Origin: DASUGM01 sp036274055
Lineage (GTDB): Bacteria; Acidobacteriota; Vicinamibacteria; Vicinamibacterales; SCN-69-37
Reading direction: 5' to 3'
NCBI GenBank assembly: GCA_036274055.1
Contig: DASUGM010000054.1
Location: 1 to 13,788, forward strand
Length of the DNA stretch: 13,788 nucleotides
Part shown: one piece after another, positions 1-7,279 of the stretch
Numbering within the stretch: position 1 is the stretch's first letter
How the letters are laid out: each line of letters begins with the position of its first letter
The notes under the pieces: model-generated
The model's database searches: none
Told to the model about the DNA's origin: nothing
The model's input: the letters and a program-made list of their open reading frames with translations, nothing else
Program-made: the position numbers and the translations under genes

Positions 1-1
1 T

Positions 2-67
2 GTCGGGCTCCTGATGCAGGGGAAGCCACCGAATCTGCCGGAACTGCTACGCTGGGTGCGCCGATGA
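2..67 (+). CDS. 3' end of an unidentified gene (partial)
   Basis: The first bases read as 21 codons ending in TGA at 65-67. The peptide ends in a plausible helical tail (PELLRWVRR). Its codons favour G or C at third positions, as in the neighbouring genes. The gene starts outside the window and too little remains to name a family. It runs in the same direction as the flavoprotein gene that follows, 126 bases further on. A chance open frame is possible. Confidence 0.4.
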   Translation, partial: VGLLMQGKPPNLPELLRWVRR

Positions 68-80
68 AGCCGTGCCCTGT

Positions 81-191
81 GACACGTGCCCCGTGCCTGT
101 GCCCCGTGCGTCGTGCTTCGTGCGCAGACACTCGGACGCCGCGCGTCGCGGCCGCACGCCGCACCAGGCACGCCGCACCAGGCACGGTGTC
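81..191. repeat. Imperfect inverted repeat made of GTGCC-type words
   Basis: The left arm (81-116) is GACAC followed by spaced GTGCC/GTGCG words, mostly at 6-7 base intervals. The right arm (154-191), read on the other strand, is also GACAC followed by GTGCC/GTGCG words. The arms pair with a few mismatches and two small length differences. The right arm contains a tandem 14-mer, GCACGCCGCACCAG, at 154-167 and 168-181. The element ends three bases before the ATG of the next gene. It is the weakest member of a series of intergenic palindromes in this window. Confidence 0.5.
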
Positions 192-193
192 TC

Positions 194-1429
194 ATGCCTG
201 ATGTGATCGTCGCCGGCGCTGGTCCGGCGGGCGCGGTGGCGGCGCGGACGCTGGCGGCCGCCGGCTTCGACACGCTGCTGGTCGATCGCGCCGCGTTTCC
301 CCGCAACAAGCCGTGCGGCGGCGGGATCAGCCTGCGCGCGCTGACGCGCTTCCCGTGGCTCGCCGGCGCGCTCGCCGATGTCGACGTCCATCGCGTCGCC
401 AAGCTGCATCTCGAAGGGCCGGACGGCGCGACGCTCGATCTCGACAGCGGCGATCCGACAGTGCTGCTGATCCGCCGCGTCGAGTTCGATCACGCGCTGG
501 TACGGGCCGCCGAGCAGGCCGGCGCGCGGACGTTGTCCGGCTTCGAAATCACCCAGGCTGACGCCGACGATCACGGCGTGACGCTGCAGTCGCGCGACGG
601 CCGCAAGCTCACCGCGCGCACCATCGTCGCCGCCGACGGCGTGCACAGCGTCATCGCCAAGCGGCTCGGCGTCAACCCGCGCTGGCCGCGGACGTCGATC
701 GCCATCGACATGATGGAGGAGACGCCGAACGCGACGCTGCGCGCGACGCGTCCCGACGTCCTGTGGGTGGCCTACGCCTACAACGGCCTGGATGGCTACT
801 CGTACATCTTTCCGAAGACCGATCACGTCAATGTCGGCATCGGCTGCCTGCTCTCGCACTTCGACAATGAGGTTGGCGAAGCGCCGTATGCCCTGCAGGA
901 GAAGTTCGTCGGCACCCTGATCGCGCGCGGCGAACTGGCCGGGGCCTCGGACCGCAGGCACTTCACGCCGTACCTGATTCCGGTCGGCGGGCCGCTGCCG
1001 AAGGCCTGGCACGGCCGGGTGCTGTTTGCCGGCGACGCCGGCGGTTTCGTCAACGCGATCACCGCCGAAGGGATTTACTACGCGATGGTCTCCGGCGAGC
1101 TCGCCGGCCGCGCCATCGTCGCCACACCGAGCGCCGCCGAGAGCAGCGTCGCCGGCAGGGCCTACGACAAGCTCTGGCGCGACGAGATCGGCGCCGAACT
1201 GGCCGACTCGGTGCTGATGCAGAAGTACCTGTTCGCCAGCCACGATCGCGTCGCCGGCGCGATCCGCGGCGCGGCCAGCGTCGCCGGTCTGAGCGACGCG
1301 ATCCTCGACTACGTTCGGGGATCGCTGTCGTATAACCGCCTGCGGCGGCGGATGCTGCTCAAGTTCCCGATGGCGCTGATGCACATGGCGCGGGAACGAG
1401 TGCGGCGCGTGCAGGCGGTCAAACGATAA
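194..1429 (+). CDS. Geranylgeranyl-reductase-family FAD-dependent oxidoreductase
   Basis: This 411-residue flavoprotein probably reduces double bonds in isoprenoid chains, such as archaeol-type lipids, phytyl or geranylgeranyl groups, or a menaquinone side chain. The N-terminus has the dinucleotide-binding motif GAGPAG at residues 8-13, with the acidic D31 closing the Rossmann fold. It is followed by NKPCGGGIS at 38-46, the PxxxCGGG signature typical of the geranylgeranyl reductase family. A second FAD-contact motif, FAGDAGG, lies around G280-D281. The ATG at 194 places the Rossmann motif at the usual distance from the start. The frame stays open upstream, but that stretch is repeat-derived. 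No good Shine-Dalgarno site is visible. The gene is followed by a hairpin with a T-rich tail, so it may be a single transcription unit. The substrate cannot be told from sequence; a halogenase or other monooxygenase of the same fold is less likely because of the CGGG motif. Confidence 0.85.
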   Translation: MPDVIVAGAGPAGAVAARTLAAAGFDTLLVDRAAFPRNKPCGGGISLRALTRFPWLAGALADVDVHRVAKLHLEGPDGATLDLDSGDPTVLLIRRVEFDHALVRAAEQAGARTLSGFEITQADADDHGVTLQSRDGRKLTARTIVAADGVHSVIAKRLGVNPRWPRTSIAIDMMEETPNATLRATRPDVLWVAYAYNGLDGYSYIFPKTDHVNVGIGCLLSHFDNEVGEAPYALQEKFVGTLIARGELAGASDRRHFTPYLIPVGGPLPKAWHGRVLFAGDAGGFVNAITAEGIYYAMVSGELAGRAIVATPSAAESSVAGRAYDKLWRDEIGAELADSVLMQKYLFASHDRVAGAIRGAASVAGLSDAILDYVRGSLSYNRLRRRMLLKFPMALMHMARERVRRVQAVKR

Positions 1430-1444
1430 GATCAAGTGCTGTTC

Positions 1445-1530
1445 ACAGGGAGAAGCATGAGAAGGGCATGAGGGGTTCTATGCTTGTCCTCGTGGTTTTC
1501 TCGGCCTTCTCCCTGTCTATTTGTCTTTTT
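1445..1530 (+). terminator. Long-stem hairpin with T-rich tail, probable Rho-independent terminator
   Basis: The arms ACAGGGAGAAG (1445-1455) and CTTCTCCCTGT (1506-1516) pair perfectly over 11 bases. The pairing continues inward with GAGAA/TTCTC and a CATGAGG/CCTCGTG segment, interrupted by 3-base internal loops, so the arms span 1445-1473 and 1488-1516. The sequence after the stem (1517-1530) is T-rich and ends in TTTTT. Orientation and position fit termination of the upstream flavoprotein gene, just before the Shine-Dalgarno site of the next gene. Confidence 0.6.
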
Positions 1531-1547
1531 GACACGAGGTTCTGACG

Positions 1548-3407
1548 ATGCGCCGGTTCCTGTTGTTGTTTGCGGTAGTCCTGTTGCCCTGTTCGGCGCT
1601 CCGTGCCCAGACCGCCTCAGCGATCACCTACGCGGTCACCTTCCCGGAGCCCGAGCATCACTGGATGCAGGTCGAAGTGACCTTCCCGAATCTCGGCACG
1701 ACGCCGCTGCAGGCGCGCATGAGCCGGTCGTCCCCGGGGCGCTACGCCGTGCACGAGTTCGCGAAGAACGTCTTCTCGGTCGAGGCGTTCGGCGGCAAGG
1801 GACAGAAGCTGCAGGCGACGCGGCCGGATCCGTCGCAGTGGACGGTGGCCGGACACGACGGCACGGTGAAGCTGGTCTACAAGCTCTTCGGCGATCACGC
1901 CGACGGCACCTACTTCGGCGTCGATACGACGCACGCGCACTTGAACATTCCGGCGGCGTTCATGTGGGCGGTCGGCCTCGAGGAGCGGCCGATCCGGATC
2001 ACGTTCACGCCGCCCGCCGGATCGAACTGGAAGATCGGCACGCAGCTGTTCACCACCGCCGACGCCACCACGTTCACCGCGCCGAACCTGCAGTACTTCA
2101 TGGACAGCCCGACCGAGCTCTCGAACTTCGTGCTCGGTAAGTTCGACATTCCGAACACCGACGGATCGACCGCCAGCTTCCGTCTCGTCGTCCACTCCGA
2201 CGGGTCGCAGGCCGACGTCGACGAGCTCGCGAAGATGGTCGAGCGGATGGCGCGGGAGCACATGGCGGTCTACGGCGAATTTCCCAGGTACGAGCCCGGT
2301 TACTACACGTTCCTGCTCGACTACGCGCCGTGGGGCGACGGCGACGGCATGGAGCATCGCAACAGCACGTCGATCTCGTCGCCGGGACTGTCGCTGAAGA
2401 CGCCGACGGGCCGACGCAACGCGATGAACACGATTTCGCACGAGTTCTTTCACGGCTGGAACGTCGAGCGGATCCGGCCGGTCGGACTCGAGCCGTTCGA
2501 CTTTCGCGACGCCAACGTCACCTGCTGCCTGTGGCTCGCCGAAGGGTTCACGCAGTACTACGGGCCGTTGCTGCTGACGAGGTCGGGATTCAGCACCACC
2601 GCGCCGACCAGCGCCGCCAACGCCGTCGTCAATGCGTCCGGCCGCAACGTCAGGTCGGCGGTGCAGATGAGCGAGTACGCGCCGTTCAGCGACGCGGCGA
2701 CGTCGATTGACGCCGACGACTCGAGCCGGACGTTCCTGTCGTACTACACCTTCGGCGCCGGCATCGCGCTGGCCCTCGATCTGTCGATCCGCGAGCGCAC
2801 CGGCAGCAGGCAGTCGCTCGACGATTACATGCGCCTGTTGTGGCGCGCGCACGGCAAGTCCGCGGAAGCGAAGGCCGGCTACGTCGGCAAGCCGTACTCG
2901 CTGAAAGATCTGCGCACGCTGCTTGGCGAACTGGTCGGCAACCAGCAGTTCGCCGCCGACTTCTTCGACAAGTACATCGAGGGCCGCGAGGCCGCCGATT
3001 ACGAGCGGCTCCTCGGTCTCGCCGGCTACGTGATGCGGCCGCTGCGGCCGAACACCGGCTGGGTCGGCGCGTTTCAAGTCCAGGATCGCAACGGCGGCGT
3101 CGAGATCATGAGCCTCGTCCCGTTCAACACGCCGGCCTACGACGCCGGTCTCGACGTCGGCGACGTGGTCACGATGATCGACGGTCAGCCGGGCACGGTC
3201 GCCGCCTGGAACACGATCCGGACCAGGAAGGCCGGCGAGACGATGGCGATCACAATCAAGCGTCGCGATGGCGCCACCGTCAACAAGACGCTCGCGATCA
3301 AACAGGATCCGGCCTTCAACTTCGTGCAGACCGAAACCGTCGGCGGCACGCTGACGCCGGCGCAGAAAACATTCCGCGATGCGTGGCTGGGGACGCGGGT
3401 CAAGTGA
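1548..3407 (+). CDS. Secreted M61-family metallopeptidase with PDZ domain
   Basis: The 619-residue product starts with a Sec signal peptide: two arginines, a hydrophobic stretch and a likely cleavage after LRAQ or TASA near residues 20-25. The N-terminal half is the beta-rich M61 domain. The zinc site is HEFFH at residues 298-302, with the third ligand probably E332 in WLAEGFTQYY. A PDZ domain follows at about residues 510-600, seen in the GGVEIMSL..PAYDAGLDVGD pattern. This order (M61 N-domain, catalytic domain, PDZ) is that of glycyl aminopeptidases, which remove N-terminal Gly or Ala from peptides. The protein probably acts in the periplasm or outside the cell. The ATG at 1548 has a GAGG eight bases upstream (1536-1539). 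It has no obvious functional tie to the formate dehydrogenase cluster. Confidence 0.92.
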   Translation: MRRFLLLFAVVLLPCSALRAQTASAITYAVTFPEPEHHWMQVEVTFPNLGTTPLQARMSRSSPGRYAVHEFAKNVFSVEAFGGKGQKLQATRPDPSQWTVAGHDGTVKLVYKLFGDHADGTYFGVDTTHAHLNIPAAFMWAVGLEERPIRITFTPPAGSNWKIGTQLFTTADATTFTAPNLQYFMDSPTELSNFVLGKFDIPNTDGSTASFRLVVHSDGSQADVDELAKMVERMAREHMAVYGEFPRYEPGYYTFLLDYAPWGDGDGMEHRNSTSISSPGLSLKTPTGRRNAMNTISHEFFHGWNVERIRPVGLEPFDFRDANVTCCLWLAEGFTQYYGPLLLTRSGFSTTAPTSAANAVVNASGRNVRSAVQMSEYAPFSDAATSIDADDSSRTFLSYYTFGAGIALALDLSIRERTGSRQSLDDYMRLLWRAHGKSAEAKAGYVGKPYSLKDLRTLLGELVGNQQFAADFFDKYIEGREAADYERLLGLAGYVMRPLRPNTGWVGAFQVQDRNGGVEIMSLVPFNTPAYDAGLDVGDVVTMIDGQPGTVAAWNTIRTRKAGETMAITIKRRDGATVNKTLAIKQDPAFNFVQTETVGGTLTPAQKTFRDAWLGTRVK

Positions 3408-3416
3408 CGCAATCCG

Positions 3417-3589
3417 TGCGCCCTGCGCCGAATGCGACGGTGCGCCAGTGCGTGTGCTCCATGCGGCTCTCGCTCAGCGCGCGGTGGTGGTCTTCACCTC
3501 GGCTGGAACGTCGACATCGCCGAGATGAGGCGAAGAGGGGCGCACGTTGCACACGCACCGGCGCACCGGCGCACTCGGCGCAGGGCGCA
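3417..3589. repeat. Near-perfect 41-bp inverted repeat between two + strand genes
   Basis: The left arm 3417-3457 and the right arm 3549-3589 are reverse complements at 38 of 41 positions. Both are built from TGCG words (TGCGCCC, TGCGCCG, GGTGCGCC, GTGCGTGTGC). The 91-base spacer contains a second partial palindrome around CTCGGC...GCCGAG with GTCGAC between. The element fills the gap between the peptidase stop at 3407 and the aminotransferase start. No T-tract follows, so it does not look like a simple terminator. As RNA it could form a very stable hairpin. Confidence 0.8.
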
Positions 3590-3603
3590 TGGAGCGCGCC
3601 GTC

Positions 3604-4710
3604 GTGAACGTCCGCGCGCTCTTCCCCGGTCTCGACGGCACGATCTACCTCAACACCGCGACGATGGGCGTCGGCTGCGCGCCGGCGCGCGCAGCCTACG
3701 AGCGCGCCGTGGATCAATGGTCGCGCGGGAAGTTCGACTGGCTCGAAGCTGAACGCGCCGGCGAGGATGCGCGGTCGTTTTTCGCGGAGCTGATCGGCGG
3801 CCATGCCGACGAAGTGGCAATCATTCCTACCGTCAGCGCCGCCGCCGGGCTGGTCGCCGCCAACTTGCCGGCCGCCCGATCCGGCGAGAACGTCGTCGTC
3901 GGCGAGAGTGAGTTCAGCTCGAACTTCTTCCCGTGGGCGCGGCTGCGCGAGCGCGGCTACGACGTGAGGACGGTGGCGGCCGCGCGGTTCGGCGAGGTCG
4001 ACGCCTTTGCCGGGCTCACCGACGCCGGCACGCGATTGATCGCGGTGAGCGCGGTGCATTCGCCGACCGGCTATCGCGCCGATCTTCGCGGGCTCGGCCA
4101 GGTCGCGAAGCAATCCGGCGCGTGGTTCTTCGTCGATGCGTGTCAGGCGGCTGGCGCTGTGCCTCTTGACGTCGCCCGCGACGGCATCGACTTCCTCGCC
4201 GCGGCGAGCCACAAGTTCCTGCTCAGCGCGCGCGGCATGGGCTACCTCTACGTTCGGCGGGCGCTGCTCGATCGCATCCACCCGATAGGCCCGGGCTGGA
4301 AGGCTGGACGGAAGCCGCTCGAGAGCTTCTACGGGCCGGCGATCGATCTGTCGCCGACCGCGTCGAAGCTCGACATGTCGCTGGTCTGGTTCGCGGCGCT
4401 CGCCGAACAGGCGACGTTCGCGATGTTCCGCGGATTCGGGATCGACGCGATTCTGGAACGCAACGCGCACTTATCGCGCCGGCTGCACGAGGCGCTTGCC
4501 GGACACGTCGGTGGGTTTGAGCCGTTCCCGGCCGCTCATCGCTCGACGATCGTCTCAGTCGAGGTTCGCGACACCGACCAGACGCTGGCCCGGCTTCGCG
4601 ACGCGAACGTGATCGCCTCGGTCCGCGCCGGCCGCGTCCGTCTGGCCGTGCACTTCTACAACCTCGAAGAGGAAATCGATCGGGTCGCTGAGCTGCTCGG
4701 GGCTGAGTGA
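3604..4710 (+). CDS. Class V aminotransferase fold PLP enzyme (CsdA/NifS-like, lacks the desulfurase cysteine)
   Basis: The product is about 368 residues long and has the fold-type I PLP pattern of class V aminotransferases. The N-terminus (YLNTATMG) contacts substrate. The aspartate that pairs with the PLP ring nitrogen is D178 in FVDACQAAG. The Schiff-base lysine is K204 in ASHKFLL. The C-terminal end has the usual R-x-x-x-H-x-YN segment. The position where cysteine desulfurases and selenocysteine lyases carry their cysteine reads RAGRVRLAVHFYN with no cysteine. An aminotransferase, epimerase or kynureninase-like role is therefore more likely than sulfur or selenium release. I chose GTG 3604 because GGAG (3591-3594) lies nine bases upstream and the intergenic palindrome ends at 3589. 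ATG 3589 would add five residues and is the main alternative. Confidence 0.8.
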   Translation: MNVRALFPGLDGTIYLNTATMGVGCAPARAAYERAVDQWSRGKFDWLEAERAGEDARSFFAELIGGHADEVAIIPTVSAAAGLVAANLPAARSGENVVVGESEFSSNFFPWARLRERGYDVRTVAAARFGEVDAFAGLTDAGTRLIAVSAVHSPTGYRADLRGLGQVAKQSGAWFFVDACQAAGAVPLDVARDGIDFLAAASHKFLLSARGMGYLYVRRALLDRIHPIGPGWKAGRKPLESFYGPAIDLSPTASKLDMSLVWFAALAEQATFAMFRGFGIDAILERNAHLSRRLHEALAGHVGGFEPFPAAHRSTIVSVEVRDTDQTLARLRDANVIASVRAGRVRLAVHFYNLEEEIDRVAELLGAE

Positions 4711-4725
4711 GACAGCTCAGCTCTT
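4699..4725. terminator. Short hairpin between convergent genes
   Basis: GGGGCTGAG (4699-4707) can pair with CTCAGCTCT (4716-4724), with two G-U pairs and an 8-base loop. An alternative pairing uses CTGAGCTG (4688-4695) with CAGCTCAG (4713-4720). The hairpin overlaps the aminotransferase stop codon and lies in the 36-base gap before the end of the opposing gene. There is no T-tract, so terminator activity is a guess from position. Confidence 0.35.
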
Positions 4726-4746
4726 GGCAAGAATTCTCATGAAAGC

Positions 4747-5592
4747 CTACTTCTTGATCCGCCCGGTTGCGGCGAAGCGGCGATAGTTCGTGTACCTCGC
4801 CTCGCAGGTTGTCGTCTCGATTAACGTGACTCCGGTGCGGCTGGCGTAGCTTTCCGTGTAGAGCACCGGCACCAGCAGCCCGAGCCGCTCGTCAATCTCG
4901 TACTCGGTCTCCTGCCGCGCTTCCACCGGTTTCTTGTCGAACCGCATCGTCGTTTTCAGGATCCGCCCGGACCCGGCCTCGACGACGATCTCTCCGCTCG
5001 AAAAAATCGGGTCGCCGCCCGGCCCCTTGACGATCGTCGGGCGTGCCCGCTCGACGAACCGCAGCGTCACCAGCGGCGGCTGGTCGGGCCGCTTCTCGAC
5101 GTCGCCGCGATCGAACTTGAAGCCTTTGATGCGCTGTGGTTCGAAAATCTTCAGGGCGAACGTCGGCTCGTTGATGTTTCGCGAGATCGCGCCGATGTTG
5201 TAGCGCGCGTTCGACTCGGCAACGCGAGCGGCGACCGGCCGCCAGGCGCCGTCGAGCAGCAGAGCGCGGACCTTCCCGGCTTCCGGCACCGGCGCGCCAT
5301 CGACTTCCGCCACGTCGTGAACGGCGATCCAGGTGCGGTCGGCCGGCAGGTAGGCCAGGAACAGCTCGCCGCGAATCCGCCGGATCGTCGGCTTGCGCAT
5401 CGACCCAACGAATGCGGTTTGAACGTAGTCCTCCTCGGCCACCAGGGACGCAAATTCACGCTGATAGCGCTCGAGGTATGCCGTCGCTGCTCGAACGATG
5501 GACTTGGTGTCGGTCTTCGGCGCCTGCGCGCCGCCGGCGTGAAGCGCCACCGTCAACGCCATCGCCGCGACACTGGCACCGAGCGCTTTCAT
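4747..5592 (-). CDS. Exported protein of unknown function, second of two tandem paralogs
   Basis: The 281-residue protein has a clear signal peptide with probable cleavage after GGAQA near residue 23. I do not recognise a named domain. It shares a colinear pattern with the next gene upstream in the operon: EExYVQ near residue 55, then WIAVHDVAEVDGAPV, ARYNIG with RNINEPTFAL, VTLRF, a C-terminal LLVP with a TE-Y pair, and TTTC-A-YTN ending in GRIKK. Its single cysteine lies in TTTC, so it is not a lipoprotein and has no internal disulfide. Similar proteins are, from memory, numerous in acidobacterial genomes, though I cannot verify this here. Its ATG overlaps the preceding stop as ATGA (5592-5589), indicating translational coupling. 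It is the last gene of this unit. Confidence 0.85.
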   Translation of the reverse strand: MKALGASVAAMALTVALHAGGAQAPKTDTKSIVRAATAYLERYQREFASLVAEEDYVQTAFVGSMRKPTIRRIRGELFLAYLPADRTWIAVHDVAEVDGAPVPEAGKVRALLLDGAWRPVAARVAESNARYNIGAISRNINEPTFALKIFEPQRIKGFKFDRGDVEKRPDQPPLVTLRFVERARPTIVKGPGGDPIFSSGEIVVEAGSGRILKTTMRFDKKPVEARQETEYEIDERLGLLVPVLYTESYASRTGVTLIETTTCEARYTNYRRFAATGRIKK

Positions 5593-6440
5593 TTCTTGAT
5601 CCGTCCGCTGCCTGCGAATCGCTTGAAGTTGGTGTACGTCGCGCGGCAGGTGGTCGTCTCGCTGTGGCTGCCCGCCTGCAGTACGTATTTCTCCGTGAAC
5701 AGCGTTGGCACCAACAATGACAGTCGTTCCTCGGGGCTGTAGACAGTGGCCTGTTCAGCGCTGACGGATCCGACCTCGAACTCGATCCGCGTTCGTACCA
5801 CGCGGCCCGTATCGGCTTCGATGGTGATGTCGCCGCGCGAGGGGATTGGCTTGTTATCGTTGCCGTGAACGATCGCGCCGCTCCGCCCCTCCTTGAATCG
5901 CAGTGTGACCAGCGTACGGGCCGGCTGCGAGCGATCGACGTCGCCCCGTGAAAACGAGAAGTTGGATCGGCGTCGTGCGCCGAGCGCGAGGAGCGCGAAC
6001 GTCGGCTGATTGATGTTCCGGCCGACGCGGCCGATGTTGTAGCGGGCGTTATTGGACAAGACCCTGGCGGCGACCGAGCGGACCGAACCGAGCGCGAGCA
6101 GCGCCCGGACGTCGATCTTGTCCTGCGCCGGCGCGCCATCGACCTCGACGACGTCGTGAACCGCCACCCACTCGTCGTCCGCCTCGATGAAGGTGAGGAA
6201 CATCTCGCCCCTGGTGGTGCGCGATTGCTGGAATTTCTCCCTGGGTGCGTTGACGTCCTGCACGTACTCTTCGTCGGCGACCAGGAACGCAAAGTCGCGC
6301 TGATACGCGGCCACGTAGTCGGCGGCGCGCGCGACCAGCACGTCGAGCGCCGGCAGGTCCGTCGCTTTTTGCGATCGCGACGTCGGGATCGCCGTCGAGA
6401 CGATGGCAAAGGCGAGCCAGGCCCCGGCGATGGTCTTCAT
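5589..6440 (-). CDS. Exported protein of unknown function, first of two tandem paralogs
   Basis: The 283-residue protein has an N-terminal signal segment (MKTIAGAWLAFAIVSTA) with cleavage probably in the low twenties. The mature part matches the downstream paralog along its whole length: EEYVQ near 57-61, WVAVHDVVEVDGAP, NARYNIG with RNINQPTFAL, VTLRFKEG, a DITIEADTGR strand, LSLLVP and a TTTC-A-YTN end followed by GRIKK. It looks beta-rich; no catalytic motif stands out. The frame is open further upstream, but the ATG at 6440 gives the signal peptide and a 4-base ATGA overlap with the NrfD-subunit stop at 6437. That arrangement suggests it is made together with the formate dehydrogenase membrane subunits. 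A scaffold, assembly or unrelated passenger role cannot be distinguished. Confidence 0.85.
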   Translation of the reverse strand: MKTIAGAWLAFAIVSTAIPTSRSQKATDLPALDVLVARAADYVAAYQRDFAFLVADEEYVQDVNAPREKFQQSRTTRGEMFLTFIEADDEWVAVHDVVEVDGAPAQDKIDVRALLALGSVRSVAARVLSNNARYNIGRVGRNINQPTFALLALGARRRSNFSFSRGDVDRSQPARTLVTLRFKEGRSGAIVHGNDNKPIPSRGDITIEADTGRVVRTRIEFEVGSVSAEQATVYSPEERLSLLVPTLFTEKYVLQAGSHSETTTCRATYTNFKRFAGSGRIKK

Positions 6441-7279
6441 GATCGTGCCGAGGTCCGTCCAATCGCGATCCAGCCAAACCGCGTCACCAGCGAGCCGCCC
6501 AGAGTCAGGACGGCAGCGACGGCGCGCGCGGCCGGGACCCATCCGGCGACGCCGCGAAGCAGTAGTGGCGCGACGCCGGTGCAGATGTTGCCGGCCCGCG
6601 CGAGGCGGCCGCCGCTGCCGGTGAACATCTTCCGCGCCGCTGCGTCGCCGCGAAAATCGAACTGCCACATGACGATGGCTTCCGCGAGGGCGGCCGCGAT
6701 CGCGATCGCGTTGAGCGCCGGTGTGCGATGACCCGCAAGTTCGAGCAGCGACGCTGTCGCGCCGAGAGAAGACGCGCCGAAGTGAATCGGCAGCACGCGT
6801 ACATGATGCGCCCAGGCGGGAATCGCGGTGACGCCGAGCAAAACGCCGGTGTAGGTCGCGAGCACCGCGCCCATCACCGCGCCGACCGCATCAGCGACCC
6901 AGGAGACCGGACCGGTGATGCCGGCGAAGTGCAGCGCCAGTGACGCGGTCGCCGCGCCGGAGAATGCGACCAGCGTCCAAACCCCGACCGACATCGCGCT
7001 CTGCCGCTTGAAGACGCGCAGCATGTAGAGGAAGCGCCCCGGCCGGCCAAGATCAGAGATCAGCAGCAGCGGCGAGATCGCGGCGCCAAGAAACGCGATC
7101 AGCCGGGCGTCGCGAATCAGCGTCGCGTCGGCACCGCCGGCGCGGGCGGCGGCGGCGATCACCGCACCGAGGCCGGCGAGACCGCCGATGAAGAAGTAGA
7201 GCGGTATCTCCCACGTCCACACCGGCGCTTTCAGCAACGGCCGATCGCGATAGCCCGTGGTCGTCGCGGCGGCGGTCAT
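6437..7279 (-). CDS. nrfD: NrfD/PsrC-family membrane subunit of formate dehydrogenase
   Basis: The 280-residue, strongly hydrophobic protein has about eight predicted membrane helices, as expected for NrfD/PsrC-type quinone-interacting subunits. The family signature DLGRPGRFLYMLR followed by SAMSVGVW lies around residues 76-103. It carries no evident haem-b histidine pattern of the FdnI type. Electrons would therefore pass from the iron-sulfur subunit straight to menaquinone. The ATG at 7279 overlaps the stop of the iron-sulfur subunit (ATGA, 7279-7276). Its own stop overlaps the start of the first exported paralog. The frame is open upstream of 7279, but that extension would overlap the ferredoxin gene deeply and lacks hydrophobic character. 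Confidence 0.92.
   Translation of the reverse strand: MTAAATTTGYRDRPLLKAPVWTWEIPLYFFIGGLAGLGAVIAAAARAGGADATLIRDARLIAFLGAAISPLLLISDLGRPGRFLYMLRVFKRQSAMSVGVWTLVAFSGAATASLALHFAGITGPVSWVADAVGAVMGAVLATYTGVLLGVTAIPAWAHHVRVLPIHFGASSLGATASLLELAGHRTPALNAIAIAAALAEAIVMWQFDFRGDAAARKMFTGSGGRLARAGNICTGVAPLLLRGVAGWVPAARAVAAVLTLGGSLVTRFGWIAIGRTSARS

Noticed and set aside
47..1435. Long - strand open frame opposite the flavoprotein
   Set aside because: Low-complexity Arg/Ala/Gly/Val translation, while the + strand has clear FAD motifs.
1617..3077. Long - strand open frame opposite the M61 peptidase
   Set aside because: No motif and biased composition; the + strand carries HEFFH and a PDZ domain.
3400..4470. 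Long - strand open frame opposite the aminotransferase
   Set aside because: Biased composition, and it runs through the intergenic palindrome. The + strand has the PLP lysine and aspartate motifs.
3604..4710. Naming the aminotransferase as sufS or a selenocysteine lyase
   Set aside because: The catalytic cysteine is missing from the C-terminal region.
194..4710. Treating the first three genes as one operon with formate dehydrogenase
   Set aside because: They lie on the opposite strand and are separated from each other by large hairpins, with no shared function visible.
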